Origin: Asterias rubens
Taxonomy: Eukaryota; Echinodermata; Asteroidea; Forcipulatida; Asteriidae
Reading direction: 5' to 3'
Length of the DNA: 64,000 nt
Assembly: GCF_902459465.1 (NCBI RefSeq)
Contig: NC_047082.1
Coordinates: 1,550,001-1,614,000 of the forward strand
Below the pieces are notes generated by a model. The model worked only from the letters and a program-made list of their open reading frames with translations. It had not been told where the DNA came from and made no database searches. How positions within the stretch are numbered: position 1 is the first letter of the stretch; each line of letters starts with the position of its first letter. Positions 34,101 to 46,100 of this stretch are shown here, piece after piece. The position numbers and the translations under genes are program-made.

Positions 34101-36053
34101 GTGGCCATGGCTTATTGGATCGGCTTATTATTGTGTTAGATGTTTGTGCTGTGTAGTAGTGGTCAGAGATATCGATTGATTGATAGTGATAAATATATAT
34201 GTCCTCAAAGGCTGTAGTGGAAATATCTGTTGTCTTGCATAGAGGTGCTTAAATCTACTCTCACGCATGCTTTGTTTTATGTGAAATTTTGATTTCCCCT
34301 TCCCTTGCATGTTGTTAATATTTTGTTTTTAATTTGTCTTCTTCTCCCTTGCCTGTATCTCTGTATGTGCTGTGGGTTGTGTGCTGGTATCTGCACTCTT
34401 GTGTGCTCTTGCTTGTGTTATCTGCCACCTGCCCCTGACCCCCGTACACAACCCCAGGGAGTCGGTCAACTAGACCGCCCCTTGCCCAAGGTAGCCGATC
34501 GGCCACCCTACCCAACAAGAGGCCACTGGTCATGGCAAATGGTCATACATACCAAACAGGTAAAGTATTGGGGAAAAATCCAATACAAATTTCTTTTTAT
34601 GAAAGTTTTAAAACATTGACTATGTTGGTTTGAGCTACTTTACATATTTTAACATTACTTGACGGGTATGGTCATCTTTGGGTAAAAGCTTATTTATTGG
34701 TTACATTTTCAAGAAAGATACATTGAAAGTCACAAGAGAAAGTTTCAATTGAATGTAGTGTTTAGTTGTTTAGAAAACTCATGGTATTTCCATCAAGAAT
34801 GTGGAATTTATCCACTGGTGAAAGAAAATAACTATATTATAACCCACAACTATTGAAAGTGATTGTCTATACTTCTTCATGTACATTTTGTATTAGTTTT
34901 TTCTGCTGTTCTGTGCTATTTATTGTTGTGCAAATTGGTATGCTATTCTTTTCATTGTCTAGTCCTCAAAACCGAGCTTGAGGAACATACCATTCTTGAG
35001 TTTATTGCTTTTAACTGTTTTCTCTTCCCCAAACCAATTTAAAAAAAAATTCATGTGCACTGTTGGTTCTGTTTGTATTAATATTTTGTCCCCGTTCCTT
35101 CAGGGGTAGCCTTTGGGAGGACAGGCAAAGATCAACCACAGGTGGGCAGTCCAGCAAGGACATCATCCCAGGCTAAAGAAAGGCTCCTAACAAGACAGAG
35201 AAGTCTAGAAAACATCAATGCTGTGAGTAGAATATAATACATTGTTTTTGGGGGACTTTATTTCTATATTTTGATTCATGGGTAAAGTTTTCAAAGAATA
35301 CATGAATTCTTGATTATAAAAGTTCTTTCAAGATCGCTAACATTTTACCCCACTCTTTTTGATTAGGGTGTGGTAACCAGTGACAACCCAGCGCATCATT
35401 CCCCGAATCACAGTTCCCGTCACTCTGCGGGGCACAATCGCACAAGATCGTTCTCAGCGGGTCTGCGTAATGCGCAGATCACGAGGGACGTCGACAGGGG
35501 TGGTTTAGGACTCACAGTCACAAGCTCAAGAGTTGTAAGTTATTTCTAAATACAAAAACAAAATAAACATGTTTTACTTACGCCCCATCTGACTTGTCCT
35601 ACTAACCTGCCTATTGTTCTGGAACAATCTCTCTCCACTTGACCCTGTCTTGGGAAGCTTTTCGTGCCTTATCCACAAGTTGGTTCCATCTCCTGCAGTC
35701 CAGCCTGTCCTACACCAGGTAGTTTGGGGTCTGCCTGGCTTTTGCCTGACCTGTGGAGAGCCTCTTTGGGTATACAGCCTTGGGGCATTCTCAATTCTAA
35801 TAGATGCTGTATCATCCTATAAGCAACATTTCCTTTTACTAAAGTGATTTTTTTTTACTTCCTCTAGGTTCCTGGTCGGAGACCCGTCTCGGCAAAAGAA
35901 GACAAACCCAAACCATCTTACGGCCGGAAGCAATACGGCGTCAAGAACGCTCCTTCCGCTGGCGTCCCGAAGTCTGCGTTAGGTAGCTACTCCCAAGCCC
36001 ACGGAACTATCACAGCCAGCGGATTAGCAAAGATCAAAACAATGAAATGGTGA
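28130..36053 (+). CDS. MAPK15: Mitogen-activated protein kinase 15 (ERK7/ERK8)
   Basis: Thirteen exons join in frame into 595 residues: 28130-28195, 28976-29104, 29235-29325, 29839-29969, 30664-30833, 32182-32379, 32749-32883, 33042-33147, 33609-33795, 34458-34559, 35104-35222, 35367-35534, 35868-36053 (human protein 544). Kinase landmarks: GKGAYGIV loop (20-27), catalytic Lys42 in VALKK, HRDHKPSN (135-142), DFG (155-157), the TEY activation motif (177-179) in [15 protein letters not shown], then [14 protein letters not shown]341-E-M-I344 matches the place of the human LC3-interacting YQMI motif and spans an exon junction. The basic, proline/serine-rich tail is typical of this atypical, self-activating MAPK, which acts at cilia and centrioles and in autophagy and genome stability. 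One oddity: His138 in HRDHK, where other family members have Leu or Gln. A leader small ORF ends 19 nt upstream. Confidence 0.95.
29402..29601 (+). mobile_element. MITE with GGAATAGACCGATCCAT ends, in MAPK15 intron 3
   Basis: The left end GGAATAGACCGATCCAT is repeated as its complement ATGGATCGGTCTATTCC at the right end. The TIR continues imperfectly (GGCTC/GAAGCTC). It is 200 bp, non-coding, with no clear target duplication. Confidence 0.65.
29988..30235 (+). repeat. AT-rich 21-bp satellite in MAPK15 intron 4
   Basis: About eleven copies of a unit close to ATCAACTAATTATCTCTAGTT, with partial units and small deletions. It lies just after the donor of exon 4 (29969) and is non-coding. Confidence 0.8.
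31081..31556 (+). repeat. 28-bp minisatellite, 17 units, in MAPK15 intron 5
   Basis: Seventeen uninterrupted 28-bp units start at 31081 and every 28 bp after that. The core is CACCAACATGGTGAGTGTGG followed by CACAGTCG or CACAGTCC. The few variants are GTGAGTATGG and CAGCAACATGG. Because 28 is not a multiple of 3, all three minus-strand frames are open across it; these are repeat artefacts. Each unit carries ATG followed by GTGAGT, a splice-donor consensus, on the transcribed strand. Confidence 0.92.
31955..32165 (+). repeat. Head-to-head pair of the dispersed hairpin repeat, MAPK15 intron 5
   Basis: GGTTTGCGGTAACACCATGT and AATCTCTAATTGAGTTGGGG on the left reappear as complements on the right (TCTCAATTAGAGATTATC, ACATGGTGTTACC). 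Between them lies GGTTCTGAAAAGAACC plus TTCGATCAGTATGCTCTGAT. The right end nearly abuts the acceptor of exon 6 at 32181. Confidence 0.6.
32490..32606 (+). mobile_element. Small foldback element in MAPK15 intron 6
   Basis: GCGCACATTAATAT and AGAACAATAG at the left are mirrored by CTATTGTTCG and ATATTAATGTGCGC at the right. It is 117 bp with a central unpaired region, and MITE-like. Confidence 0.6.
33300..33455 (+). repeat. Dispersed hairpin repeat, MAPK15 intron 8
   Basis: It runs AAACTTTGCATGGTGG, GTTTGCGGTAACACCATG, GAGTTGGGGTGGTTCTGAA, the GGTTCTGAAAAGAACC hairpin and CTCGACGTTTCGATCAGTAT, and ends GCTCTGATCGTCTTC. It is the cleanest copy and useful as a consensus seed. Confidence 0.65.
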
Positions 36054-39000
36054 AAAGAGAAAACGAGAAAAACGTGAAAATATTAAAAAAGAAAGAGGTA
36101 AGGCCGATGTTGAGGGTCCCCTTCCTTATTATAAGCCGTACCGCTTCTGTTGATATTCCAATGTTGCGTCGTCCAAATGCAAGTTGGCCCTATTCTTTGC
36201 TGATTTACATTCCATAAATGACATTTGCAAAATATTGGTGTGGCATTGCCTTGCAGCTGCTATGGGGTAATTTCATTCCCAGTTTTTGAAAAATGTAATC
36301 AAGAGTACAGACATAAAGTGAGCCAGAACCTTTATTTATAATACAAACCTAAAGGCTATTTTTCTGCTTTCATCTTGTTTTAACAGCTCTTTTTTAGCTT
36401 TGTGTAATTTTTCCGTTTGACTTTGAAGATTTCCGCTTAATGTGCCTTAGTACTTTAATTTAACTACTATTTATTTTTGATTTTTTTTTCTAAAGCAGAA
36501 TTAATGGATTGGTTGATCATGTTTTTTGTATAAGTAATTACCCACCGTAAGTGTCCCCCCCCCCCCTCGCAAACAAAGGGTTCCTTGAGGTTTTTGTTAG
36601 TTGGCTCGAACCAGTTGCTGTGGGAAAAAATGTCAAAATGACAAATCTCAAAAATGTATCTTGCCACTCAAAATCAAAGAAATCACTTATTTGATTCCCC
36701 ACCGTGCAAACCCTTGCAACAACATCAACAGCAGATATAGTCTGTACATTCATCTACAAAGTACACAGTCAACCCTCCTACTGTATGACCATTCAGGAAA
36801 TTGTCAAGCAATAATTTTCTGCTTAAAGCATCTTTAAGAAATTTGGCCCTAGGTTCAAACAGTGCTCAAATGTTTTCTGCTAAGCGAAAAAAGCAGGACA
36901 CCAGTAATACAGATTGTAGATGTGACATGGTAGTTTGTCTGGTAACCTAAGTTTGTTAAGCATAATATTATTTGGCTTAGCTACTCAATGAAATTTTGCC
37001 TTTATCCTGATTTTTGCTCAAGTGAAATCAATCAGCTTTATTATTATTTTTTTTGTTGAGAAAATGTATTCAGATTTCTATTCTTTTTTATTTCAGTGTG
37101 TGATTAAACGACAAAAATTACTGATAATAATGTATGAACCTTTTACTAAATGATCTGAAAAATTATTATCTCTTTCCTTTATATATCTGAAGTTTTAGCT
37201 GTTTTTGTAGATCTTCAGTTGTGAATAATGTCCGGTATAGTCCTTCTTATAATGCAACCATTTTGTTTTCCTATCCATTTGAATCAGGTTATGAAACGGA
37301 GTCTTGGAGGAGAAATAGTCTGAACCCCTTGCCTTTTTTAATAACCATTAATATATATTACTTGATAAACCATGCAATAATGTTGAGATTGGAGCTAGTC
37401 ATGTTAAAGGTACCAGATCACCTTGACCAAATGACATCATTCCTGGCATTTGTTTCACTATATCAAGATCTTTGGGTTTTGCAAACCAACTTAATTTATT
37501 TTGTTTACTAAAGGAGCAAGTAGACCTTTGTCACTCTTTGCAAATCATTGCTTGGTTCCTTGTATACTGGCAAAGACAGTGTAACTTATTAATCCAGCAT
37601 ACTATTGTCTCCTTCCAACCTTTGTTTTGGATGCATTATGTTTATTGAGAGGAAAATTTAATGGATGCACCCAGAGACGAGTCTCTTAACCCGAGTCTCT
37701 TAACCCTCGGTTCGCTACTTGATGCCATCACAGCCATAATCTTGGTTGCCAAGTTGGGGGTCAATATCACTGTGTCATAGAATGTGGTGCGGAGACGCAC
37801 ATATCTCTCAGCCAATGATAGGGCTTCATTGATTTCATTGAGGGCGCTGTTTGTCAGGTTATGACATCATATTCTAGCAGTCAATAGGAGTATTTAGTTT
37901 GAAAGTCTAACATCGAGTACAGAAATAGTGTGTAAATTTGAATAATGTACACTACCTCTATGTAATATATTGCTGGATTTACTGTGTGTATAGCTGAATA
38001 TAATATTGATGATAATTAAAGTGTATTAAAAAGAAAACCAGGACAATTTTCCAAAAATTTGTTTGTTCAACAAGTTGTATCCGCTAAGCTAGCTCTAAGT
38101 TAAAACTTCTCGAAATTTGTATGTGCTGCTTTATTTAATTCTGCCAACGACAACTCCACATGCTGGAACTTTCTCTAACCCTCTCAACATACTCTCGGTC
38201 CACATTTATTCCTACATCAGGGCTTTTTCGTCTTCAGCAATACTAAAGCTCGGTATCGATTAATAACTTTCACTGTCGCTGTTTAATAGCGGCTTATGCT
38301 TAAAAAGGGAATCTTTTCCCGGAACAATGTCGGGGGCATATCATCGGACGAGATGAATATCATCTCAAGTTTCTTTATTTAAAAAATTCCTGCGTCAGGT
38401 TGAAGTTCATGCGCAGTGGAATAACGCCGAGCACGCTTTCTACTGATTCGATTACTCAAGCCACAAATTGAAGTTGGAGTCAGTTTTTATATTTGATTTT
38501 TAGTCCGGTAAGATCAGCGGCTAGCTGTCTGGTGTAATGACAACCCAGTATGGAGTCTCTTCCAGAGGTCACTTTGTCCAAGGCGACCTCCTGATTATGG
38601 GACTGACTTTGATACATGATATCTGGTTGGAGTATAGGAATTTAATGTGCGCGTAATTATGAAGGGTTCTTGCCACCGTGTGCGTCCCATGGTGGGGTAG
38701 TGGTACACACAATATCTCATACAATTGTTTCTTCTGTATTACAAAAACTTACCATGTTTCTTAAACTTTATTTAAAGGCAGTGGATCCTATTGGTAATTA
38801 CTCAAAGTAATTGTTAGCATAGAAACTTACTCGGTAACAATCAATGGAGAGATGTTGATGGTATAACACATTGTGAGAAACGGCTCCCTTTGAAGGAACC
38901 GGCGTAGTTTTCGAGAATTTTTTTTTTCCACAAATTTGATTTCGAGACCTCGGAATTAGATTTTGAGGTCCTGAAATCAAGCATCTGAAAGCACACAACT

Positions 39001-39860
39001 TCGAGTGACAAGGGTGTTTTCTTTCATTAGTATCCATGCATGTATGACTCGTCATCTGTGCTGTGGTATAGTCCTAAAATGCGAAAGGCCGTCGGGCTAC
39101 ATCAAGGAAGAATATTATTTGTTTTTTACCTGTAAAGCACTGTATAGGTCTACTCAGTACTTGTCCTAGTTATGAGAAAATGGGAAAAAATGCTCTAGGT
39201 GACAAAGGTCGTAGGTTCGAATCCCACTGAGTATAATGCATGTGACTTTTCCCCTTAGAACTATATGGATTGTATGTTTACATGGTTACACACATCGGTG
39301 TATTGGTAAAAACAAACAAATATTTCACCTTTATTTAGCTATTATTCTTATTTATAAGTCACAATTATAAGGAGCATTTTTATAAAATCCATATGTTTGT
39401 CAAAGGTTATTGTATAAAGCGCCCCTCGTTCCAAAACGTATAAACTAGGATACAGTTACAGGTTGATTGGCATCTGACTGGTACCCCGAACAAAGATACT
39501 GACAACAGGGAGACTGGTAACATAGGGCTATAGATAGCTCAGGTGGTAACCTAGCGTCTGTAGTGTTATTTCCTATGTACCAGGTTCGCCTGCTTAGTAA
39601 TGTTGTCTGGTGTTGTTGTTAAACCCAAAGTTTTGAAACTATCGAAATTATCTGAAACCTTTGTGTTGAATTAAAAGCTCATACAATTCTCTAAAGGTAA
39701 ATTTGTTCGTCAGATCTCAGAATCACTATCGATGTCAGAAACATCGCATTTGAAGCCCATAATATTGCCATAAATTGCTGCAGTCGAGATATGAAGCCGC
39801 TATAGATGTAAGTGCGTGAAATGTACAAACAAAGTCACTGAACAAAAGCGTGAACAAAGA
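36054..39860 (+). other. MAPK15 3' flank, no gene recognised
   Basis: AT-rich sequence holding the MAPK15 3' UTR (end not located). It also has a degenerate AGGGCCC-family element (36832-36990), a CTCGAAACG-poor unique stretch, and a TTAA MITE (38772-39035). Open frames here are short and lack splice context or composition support. Confidence 0.5.
38772..39035 (+). mobile_element. TTAA MITE (piggyBac-like), truncated
   Basis: It starts TTAAAGGCAGTGGATCCTAT and contains GATTTCGAGACCTCGGAATT and GAGGTCCTGAAATCAAGCAT, then TCGAGTGACAAGGGTGTTTT. It aligns with the reverse orientation of the full copy at 11948-12256. The distal TIR is missing. Confidence 0.6.
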
Positions 39861-39861
39861 A

Positions 39862-39935
39862 AAGTCTGTAGAGTGGGGTTTGAACCAACGACCTCCGGAT
39901 TAACGTGCCGGTGCTCTACCAACCGAGCTATTATA
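39862..39935 (-). mobile_element. tRNA-derived SINE head
   Basis: On the minus strand TAGCTCGGTTGGTAGAGC (box A, 39913-39930) and GGTTCAAACCC (box B, 39876-39886) are at tRNA spacing, separated by ACCGGCACGTTAATCCGGAG. No normal anticodon loop forms, so it is a SINE or pseudogene. A foldback MITE is inserted directly beside it. Confidence 0.6.
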
Positions 39936-40116
39936 AAGGCCCGGTCACACAGGCCCCGATAACGAGAACGAAAACGAGAACGATAAAAATGCACGCTCGC
40001 GATTGGTTGAATTGCTCTACGCAGAATACGCCCACGCCCATTCAACCAATCGAGGACGTGCATTTTTATCGTTATCGTTTTCGTTCTCGTTATCGGGGCC
40101 TGTGTGACCGGGCCTT
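39936..40116 (+). mobile_element. Near-perfect foldback MITE with TAA target duplication (Harbinger-like)
   Basis: The arms begin AGGCCCGGTCACACAGGCCC and pair over about 59 bp with a single mismatch. TAA flanks both sides, consistent with the 3-bp TWA target preference of PIF/Harbinger elements. The total is about 180 bp with a short unique loop. The arm identity suggests recent insertion or gene-conversion-like maintenance. Confidence 0.72.
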
Positions 40117-43100
40117 AAGCCTTATTTCAAAAGTCTGATTCGATTTATAGTATTGTACAATTCCAATTGGAACTTTATCCACATCTTGCAAACAAATACA
40201 GACAAAATTCCGGAATTCATAGCATAGTTTCGCAGTCAAAAAAAGGACAGAAACTCCCAAATAACTGTGATGGGTAAAACAAGTTATGTGGGGTGTGACG
40301 CACGAGGGGTAAAATCCGTAAATAACCACCCTCCAGTGCCCGGACTTCCAACGGCGTCTTCCAAGCCTAGTCGAATGTTTCCGAAACTGAAGTACCCCAC
40401 TGGCTCAGTTATTCCACTCGCCAACAAACAGACATAGGTTAACACGAGAAGGTATGCCAGATATTTCGGGGAAACTTCTTTGGGTTGTGCACCGGTGTGC
40501 TACACCGTTGGGATGGGGTCCCTGATCTAGACGTCATCAGAGTTGTTATACTATGACGTCTAAAGGTAACCTTGTCTACCCCCCTTGGCACCAAATGAGG
40601 GCGGTACAATATTTGTAAGGGGTGCACCTAGACTGGTCCCTGCCCTTCTTACCCGCAAGGATAAAGACAGGAATTGGCCTTAATGTATACTCATGTACAT
40701 CGGATTTAACTGCGAATCTCCAGGACCACGAAGGCCATGTGAAATGAATGAGAGGCAGAACGAGCCTCGAAGTGTGGCGTCAGATGTTCAGGCTATAGGG
40801 TGCACCCCAAATAAACTCCTATATCAACTAATGCTAAATATTCAGAAATACTCACTAAACAATGTACAGTTGGAATTTTTGCTAACTACAGAAATAAACA
40901 CCCCTAAAATGTGCCTTTCCTAAAGCAACAATTCCCCCCTCCCGAAAAAACCCAAAACCCAAAACAAACATTTGAATAATTCTACACAGGTTTAGCTTTA
41001 CAAACCGGGCATAGATCCGCCTTTAAGGCTATCTGGCAATCAGAACATCGATGCAAAGATCTTTTTACAAATTGTTGTTTGTGTTAATACATTTTTGTGG
41101 GGGTGGTGCCAAACTTAACAACTTGGCTAACCTCTAGGTCCACTTTACGCTACACTGAAATGAAGTTAATTTTTCTGGAATGCTGTCAATTCGGGCCATG
41201 ATAATTGTGTGGGAAAAGAATAATCAACGAAACTAGTCACCATGTTTATTTGTAATGATTGTGGTTTGGTCCTCGACACTGCTGTGGTCTTTTCTAGAAT
41301 TCCTTCCACTGTTTCAATACTATTTTTGCCTCTGCATAACAAGAAAATCTGTTTGCATGTCAAGGGGTGACCCAGCCGTTTTGCACAACAAACTTCCGTA
41401 CTCAACTTCTGGCACAACTCCTACATTCTCTGCGTTACAGTGAGGATAGGGGGTCCACACACATTCTGACTCTGCCATATAGAAAACCAACACTGTAAAC
41501 GTTTCCATTGGGAGAGATTTGTGAGAAAGTAGCGGGAAACAAAACTGAAATTCAGGGTTGTGGTTTTAAAAAAGGAACAACTGCAGACTAAAAACAATGC
41601 GTGGGCAAGGTTGTGGTTACAAAGGCATATAGATTGAAAGATTTGACACAACTATACCAATGATTATTTTACTATGAAAATATTAATACTATTCGATTCT
41701 TCTCTCCTCTCCCCTTGCGTTGTTATTTTCAATTTTATGATTTAATTTATATATTTTTTGTTGTTTCTTTATTTATCGATGATATTGTTCATATCAACTA
41801 GTTTATAAATGGCACAACGAAAATACAGTTGTAATCACACGCATTGTTAAGTCTGACGCTAAGGAGAAAACTATCAAAGTCAAAATCGCTGAGCAGTACA
41901 AAGCAAAACTGGTACCCTTCGTGGATATTGTAACCTGAATTGCATCTCCCTCTCCACTTCAAGCTCGATATGGGGCATTGTGTAACCCCCTACCCCTCCC
42001 CCCCCCCCCCGCTCCTGTTGTGTCACTCTTTATTATGTGCTTTAATCTCAGAAACTCTTTGGGTGATTTTTAAGGCCTGGAAATACGTTTGTATAAGAGG
42101 AATAATTATGTGTTCAAATAAGGGACAATTTGGTGAGTAGGTGCGGGGGGGGGGGGGGGGTGGCAAGCTTAGATAATCATCTCTGCTTACGAATATGATC
42201 AAGACTTCCTCAAACAATTCACAGTGTAACTTCCGACAGAACGAAAAATGTAACTTCATAAAAAAAAATCATTTTTACTCGAAAACTTTATATGATCCTT
42301 TAATACTCTCCTCAGAGCAGGTGGGAAATGCTACGTTGTGGCCGAGATTCGAAACTTGACAAAAACAGCACAAGAAAAGACAAAATGGCCAGGGGGCATG
42401 GTGTTCCCTGTCTCTCACTCTACCGGGGTTGTAGAGGGTAGACTAGGGTAGACTTGACTGTGGTGTAACCCTGGGGGTAGGGAGTCCCTCGTATAACACA
42501 CCCCATTAACACGGTAGGGAAACTGCCACCAAACATTCTGGAAGGTTTCAGTTCATTTGGGTTATTTCTGCTGACAAACTTGGAGGAAAAAGTAACATTT
42601 GGATAATGACATTTTCCAACCTAAATATAAGAGTAGAAATGTTAGGAATTTCTTGAAGTTTTCTAAAATGTTTGATGAGACAACATGCTAGAAAGAGCTG
42701 GGCGTGTTTTTTTTTTGTAATCCTTTTAAAAATATTTTTTTTCCCCAGGGGTCCACCCCAGGACGCTCCTTCTGACAACCTGTTGTAGCTGTCACACACA
42801 ATGAAAAAGGGCGGTTTGGCAAGGTGCCCCTATTCCAGTTGAAATCAAATTAGAACAGACACTTTTTTTCCAACGTGTGACTAAGCCATTATTCTGGATA
42901 AAGGGGAAGCGCACCTGTACATTGTCATTATCTATCTGTTCAATAAATGTTTTAATTTAGACAAGTCTCGCGCACAACCGATAAAGTGTGAGATTTCCCT
43001 CCCTTGTTCACGTGAAATCTCGTAAGCAAGGTTCTCAATGGATTATGCATGACACGTGATCCTCAGTCTACACTCAAGGAACTCCCGGGTCAGAATGCTC

Positions 43101-46100
43101 TGTGCCTTCGCTGTCAAGATTGTGCTTATAAGATGTGATATTGTCAATTTGTCCTGAGAGAGATTGGAAGCTCCATCTCTCAATGAAGATGCTGTCTTTC
43201 AATACACAAGCATGCCCACCGCATAGCTTGTGCGCCTTTGACTGCTGTAGTGGGCCTATCAATTTTTTGATGGAATATCCAAAATGCTCTTGAACGTTTA
43301 CTCTCTGATGGCATAACAAGCTATAATATTATTACCGTCATATTATCAGCCCAGAGGCCTGAGGTATTTGACCGTGTTTTCTCGAAGGGGACAGAGTTTT
43401 TGGGGGACTATAACTGCCACGGGCGGCTGTTTGTTCAGTGGTGGGTGTATTGTCCCGTTAGGTCCGTCCAAGACCATCCTGCGAGTTGGCAAGGATATAG
43501 TTTTTCTTCGTCTGAAACACGATTCTGTTAAAAATTACCAGGTGCTGTGACACTCACTGAACCAGCAAGAGATATCACAAGTTTGATGATCAGAATTGTT
43601 AGAGTGACATCACAATGTCAGTACACAAAGAAAGAATTACAATTGTGAGCCAAAAACAACACAAATTCACTTCAAAGTTATGACTGTACATCCGGGAGAA
43701 CATACTGAGGAAAATAAATGGAATGAGTTCAAGTTTTTGATTTTCAGGGGCGCTCAACTTTGCTTTATCAGTTACCATCTTCTTTTTATTTTGATCTCTT
43801 GACCAATGTGAGCATTGATTGAAGGTCATTTTGTATTTGACTTCAAGCCATTTGATGGTGTCCTGATTGAGGTCCATAGAACTATAAGCTTATAGAGCAA
43901 GTCAAAAGCAACAAACGCAATGTAGTTTTTGCTGCATCCTGTTTTCATCAGCGAAAATCCTGTGAAAGTTCAATGTTTTCCATGCTCGAAAACACTTAAA
44001 TTTACATTGTTGGTCCCATTAAACCAACATTATACAGGTTTTAACACAAGCATAATAATATGACAATAAAAGCCCTACAAATAATACTTATTTAGGGTTG
44101 AAAAGGGAAACTTCGGGAGAGGAAGTCACGCTCTAGTTAATTTTCCTCCAGTTTTCTCTGTTCAATACAAAATTAGCCAACATTTTCCCAGTCAGTTTCC
44201 CTTGTGGTTTATTACTCAATTATGTTTTACATTATGTCTTGCTGGGTTATGTCATCCACATGCTGATCTTCCCACACTGGATTCGAAACTAGACAACCAA
44301 GCACTGCTGGTACCATACCCGAGAAACCAACAAACAGACAAGTCTAGCCTTTCCTAACCAGACAAACAACATTGATACCTGAAGATCCATTGTGATTCAT
44401 TGCTCCTGATTAAGTGCGGTTTGATGCGCTACACACGCAATGCAACGCGACAGCTGGATTTGCGCTGGCAATTCATAGGTCCATGACCCATTGCTTTTTT
44501 ACATCTGCAACATACAAGAAACATAAATCTTCATAGATTTTACACGTAACTTGGTTTAAAGATGGTCGTAGTGGAACTTTTCTTAAAATAATTCTGCCTG
44601 AAATGCTATAATTTTCGAGAAACGCATTTCGCGAGTACCAAATCCGGTGGTTTAAATCAGTGAAACAGTAATGGGGTTTTCCACAAACTTTACATCAAAT
44701 AACATACAATATTGAAAATTTTAATGTCGACAGATTATTTAATTACTTGGTTTAAAGATGGTCGTTGTGTAAAACTTCCTTTGAAACAGTTCAGTCTGAA
44801 ATGCTACAGTTTTTGAGAAGAGTTTTACATAGTTCATGAGTTCCATATCCGATGTTCGAAAACAATTATGTTTTTTTTTCATATTTTCTCCTAGTAAAGA
44901 CAAATTGAGCTTTAACTATCACAGGTTTGTTATTTCATGAATTGGGTCACATCTTAACATTAAGTTCGGATGCTTGTTAAATACCAATGTATTGTCTGTT
45001 ACGGACGAGTTGTAGGTTTGTAAGTTGATGAAAAAAGTGTTTATTTTCCGAACCTGAAATCTCACTATTATTATAAAGTTCCTACAAATTCCAAACCTCC
45101 AGCAAAATAGTTCCTTCTGAACTACTCTCCACAGACGACCCATGCGAATCACTGTTGCTTATTTCGATTGCCGCAAGCAAAATAAACCTGACATTGTATA
45201 TGCGCAAATCCCTGACCCAGCAAGATGCACCTCACACAGGCATCTGTTTCTATATGTACTTGGAATTAATCTTGGGGGAGGTGGGCGTGGTTTACAATGG
45301 AATTAACTTGACACAACAGACAGGATAGCTTAGGTTCCAATTATTGTCTTCTGATTTAAGCGACCTTTACAATGCTCGATCTTCAATGTTTACAAATGGA
45401 TAGGAAATTCAGTTATCCGTCATACACCATAGCAACTATCTGCATCCATGTTCCAATGTCGTGTTACCTGCGTTCACAAGCACTAATCAGTAAGGATTCT
45501 CAACACTGTAAAAACGGGGTCTGACTAATTCCCCCTTTAGCCTCGAAATGATCAATTATTTGAAAATCATACAATGGGTTTACCAGTGACAGAGTTCGAA
45601 CAGCCTCACAATAACAAAAACACAATCCGTCACTAGGGAAAGGCTAATTTCACAGTCACGTGGACTTGTGCCAAATTCACTAATTTGAAAATCTGGCTGT
45701 TTAAATCCATATCAACGATCGGAGGTTACAAGAGTTACTGTAATTTTAAACTAGTCTGTGGGAATAATTTCTGTTGCAAAATATCAATGACTCACTTCTA
45801 TCCATTGTTTTGTTCGTCCGTTTGTCTGTTTGTTGTTAGCCCTATTCCTTCCGAACACCTCCTTGATGTGTATAATGTTCAACAAACGCCCGTGGCCCAT
45901 TGTTATAACATTATATGACCAGTGTGTGAGAGACGGACAAATACCGTGTCCCAGCGAAATAACCCTGGGGCAATCGAAGCTGAGGCCCCCATGATCATTC
46001 TGGTATGATCACGGACAAGGGATGCGGAAACATTGACTCCCATTTCCAATTTCTTGTGAAGGCAACGCCTTACACGGTACAGGAAGTTGTGATCCGAGAT

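Noticed and set aside
42316..42430. Possible continuation of the orphan NTR-like exon (AGGKCYVVAEIRN frame)
   Set aside because: The acceptor phase does not match the phase-0 donor at 41930, and the frame soon stops.
43368..43550. 60-codon ORF with two open frames
   Set aside because: No splice context or recognisable domain; both frames equally open.
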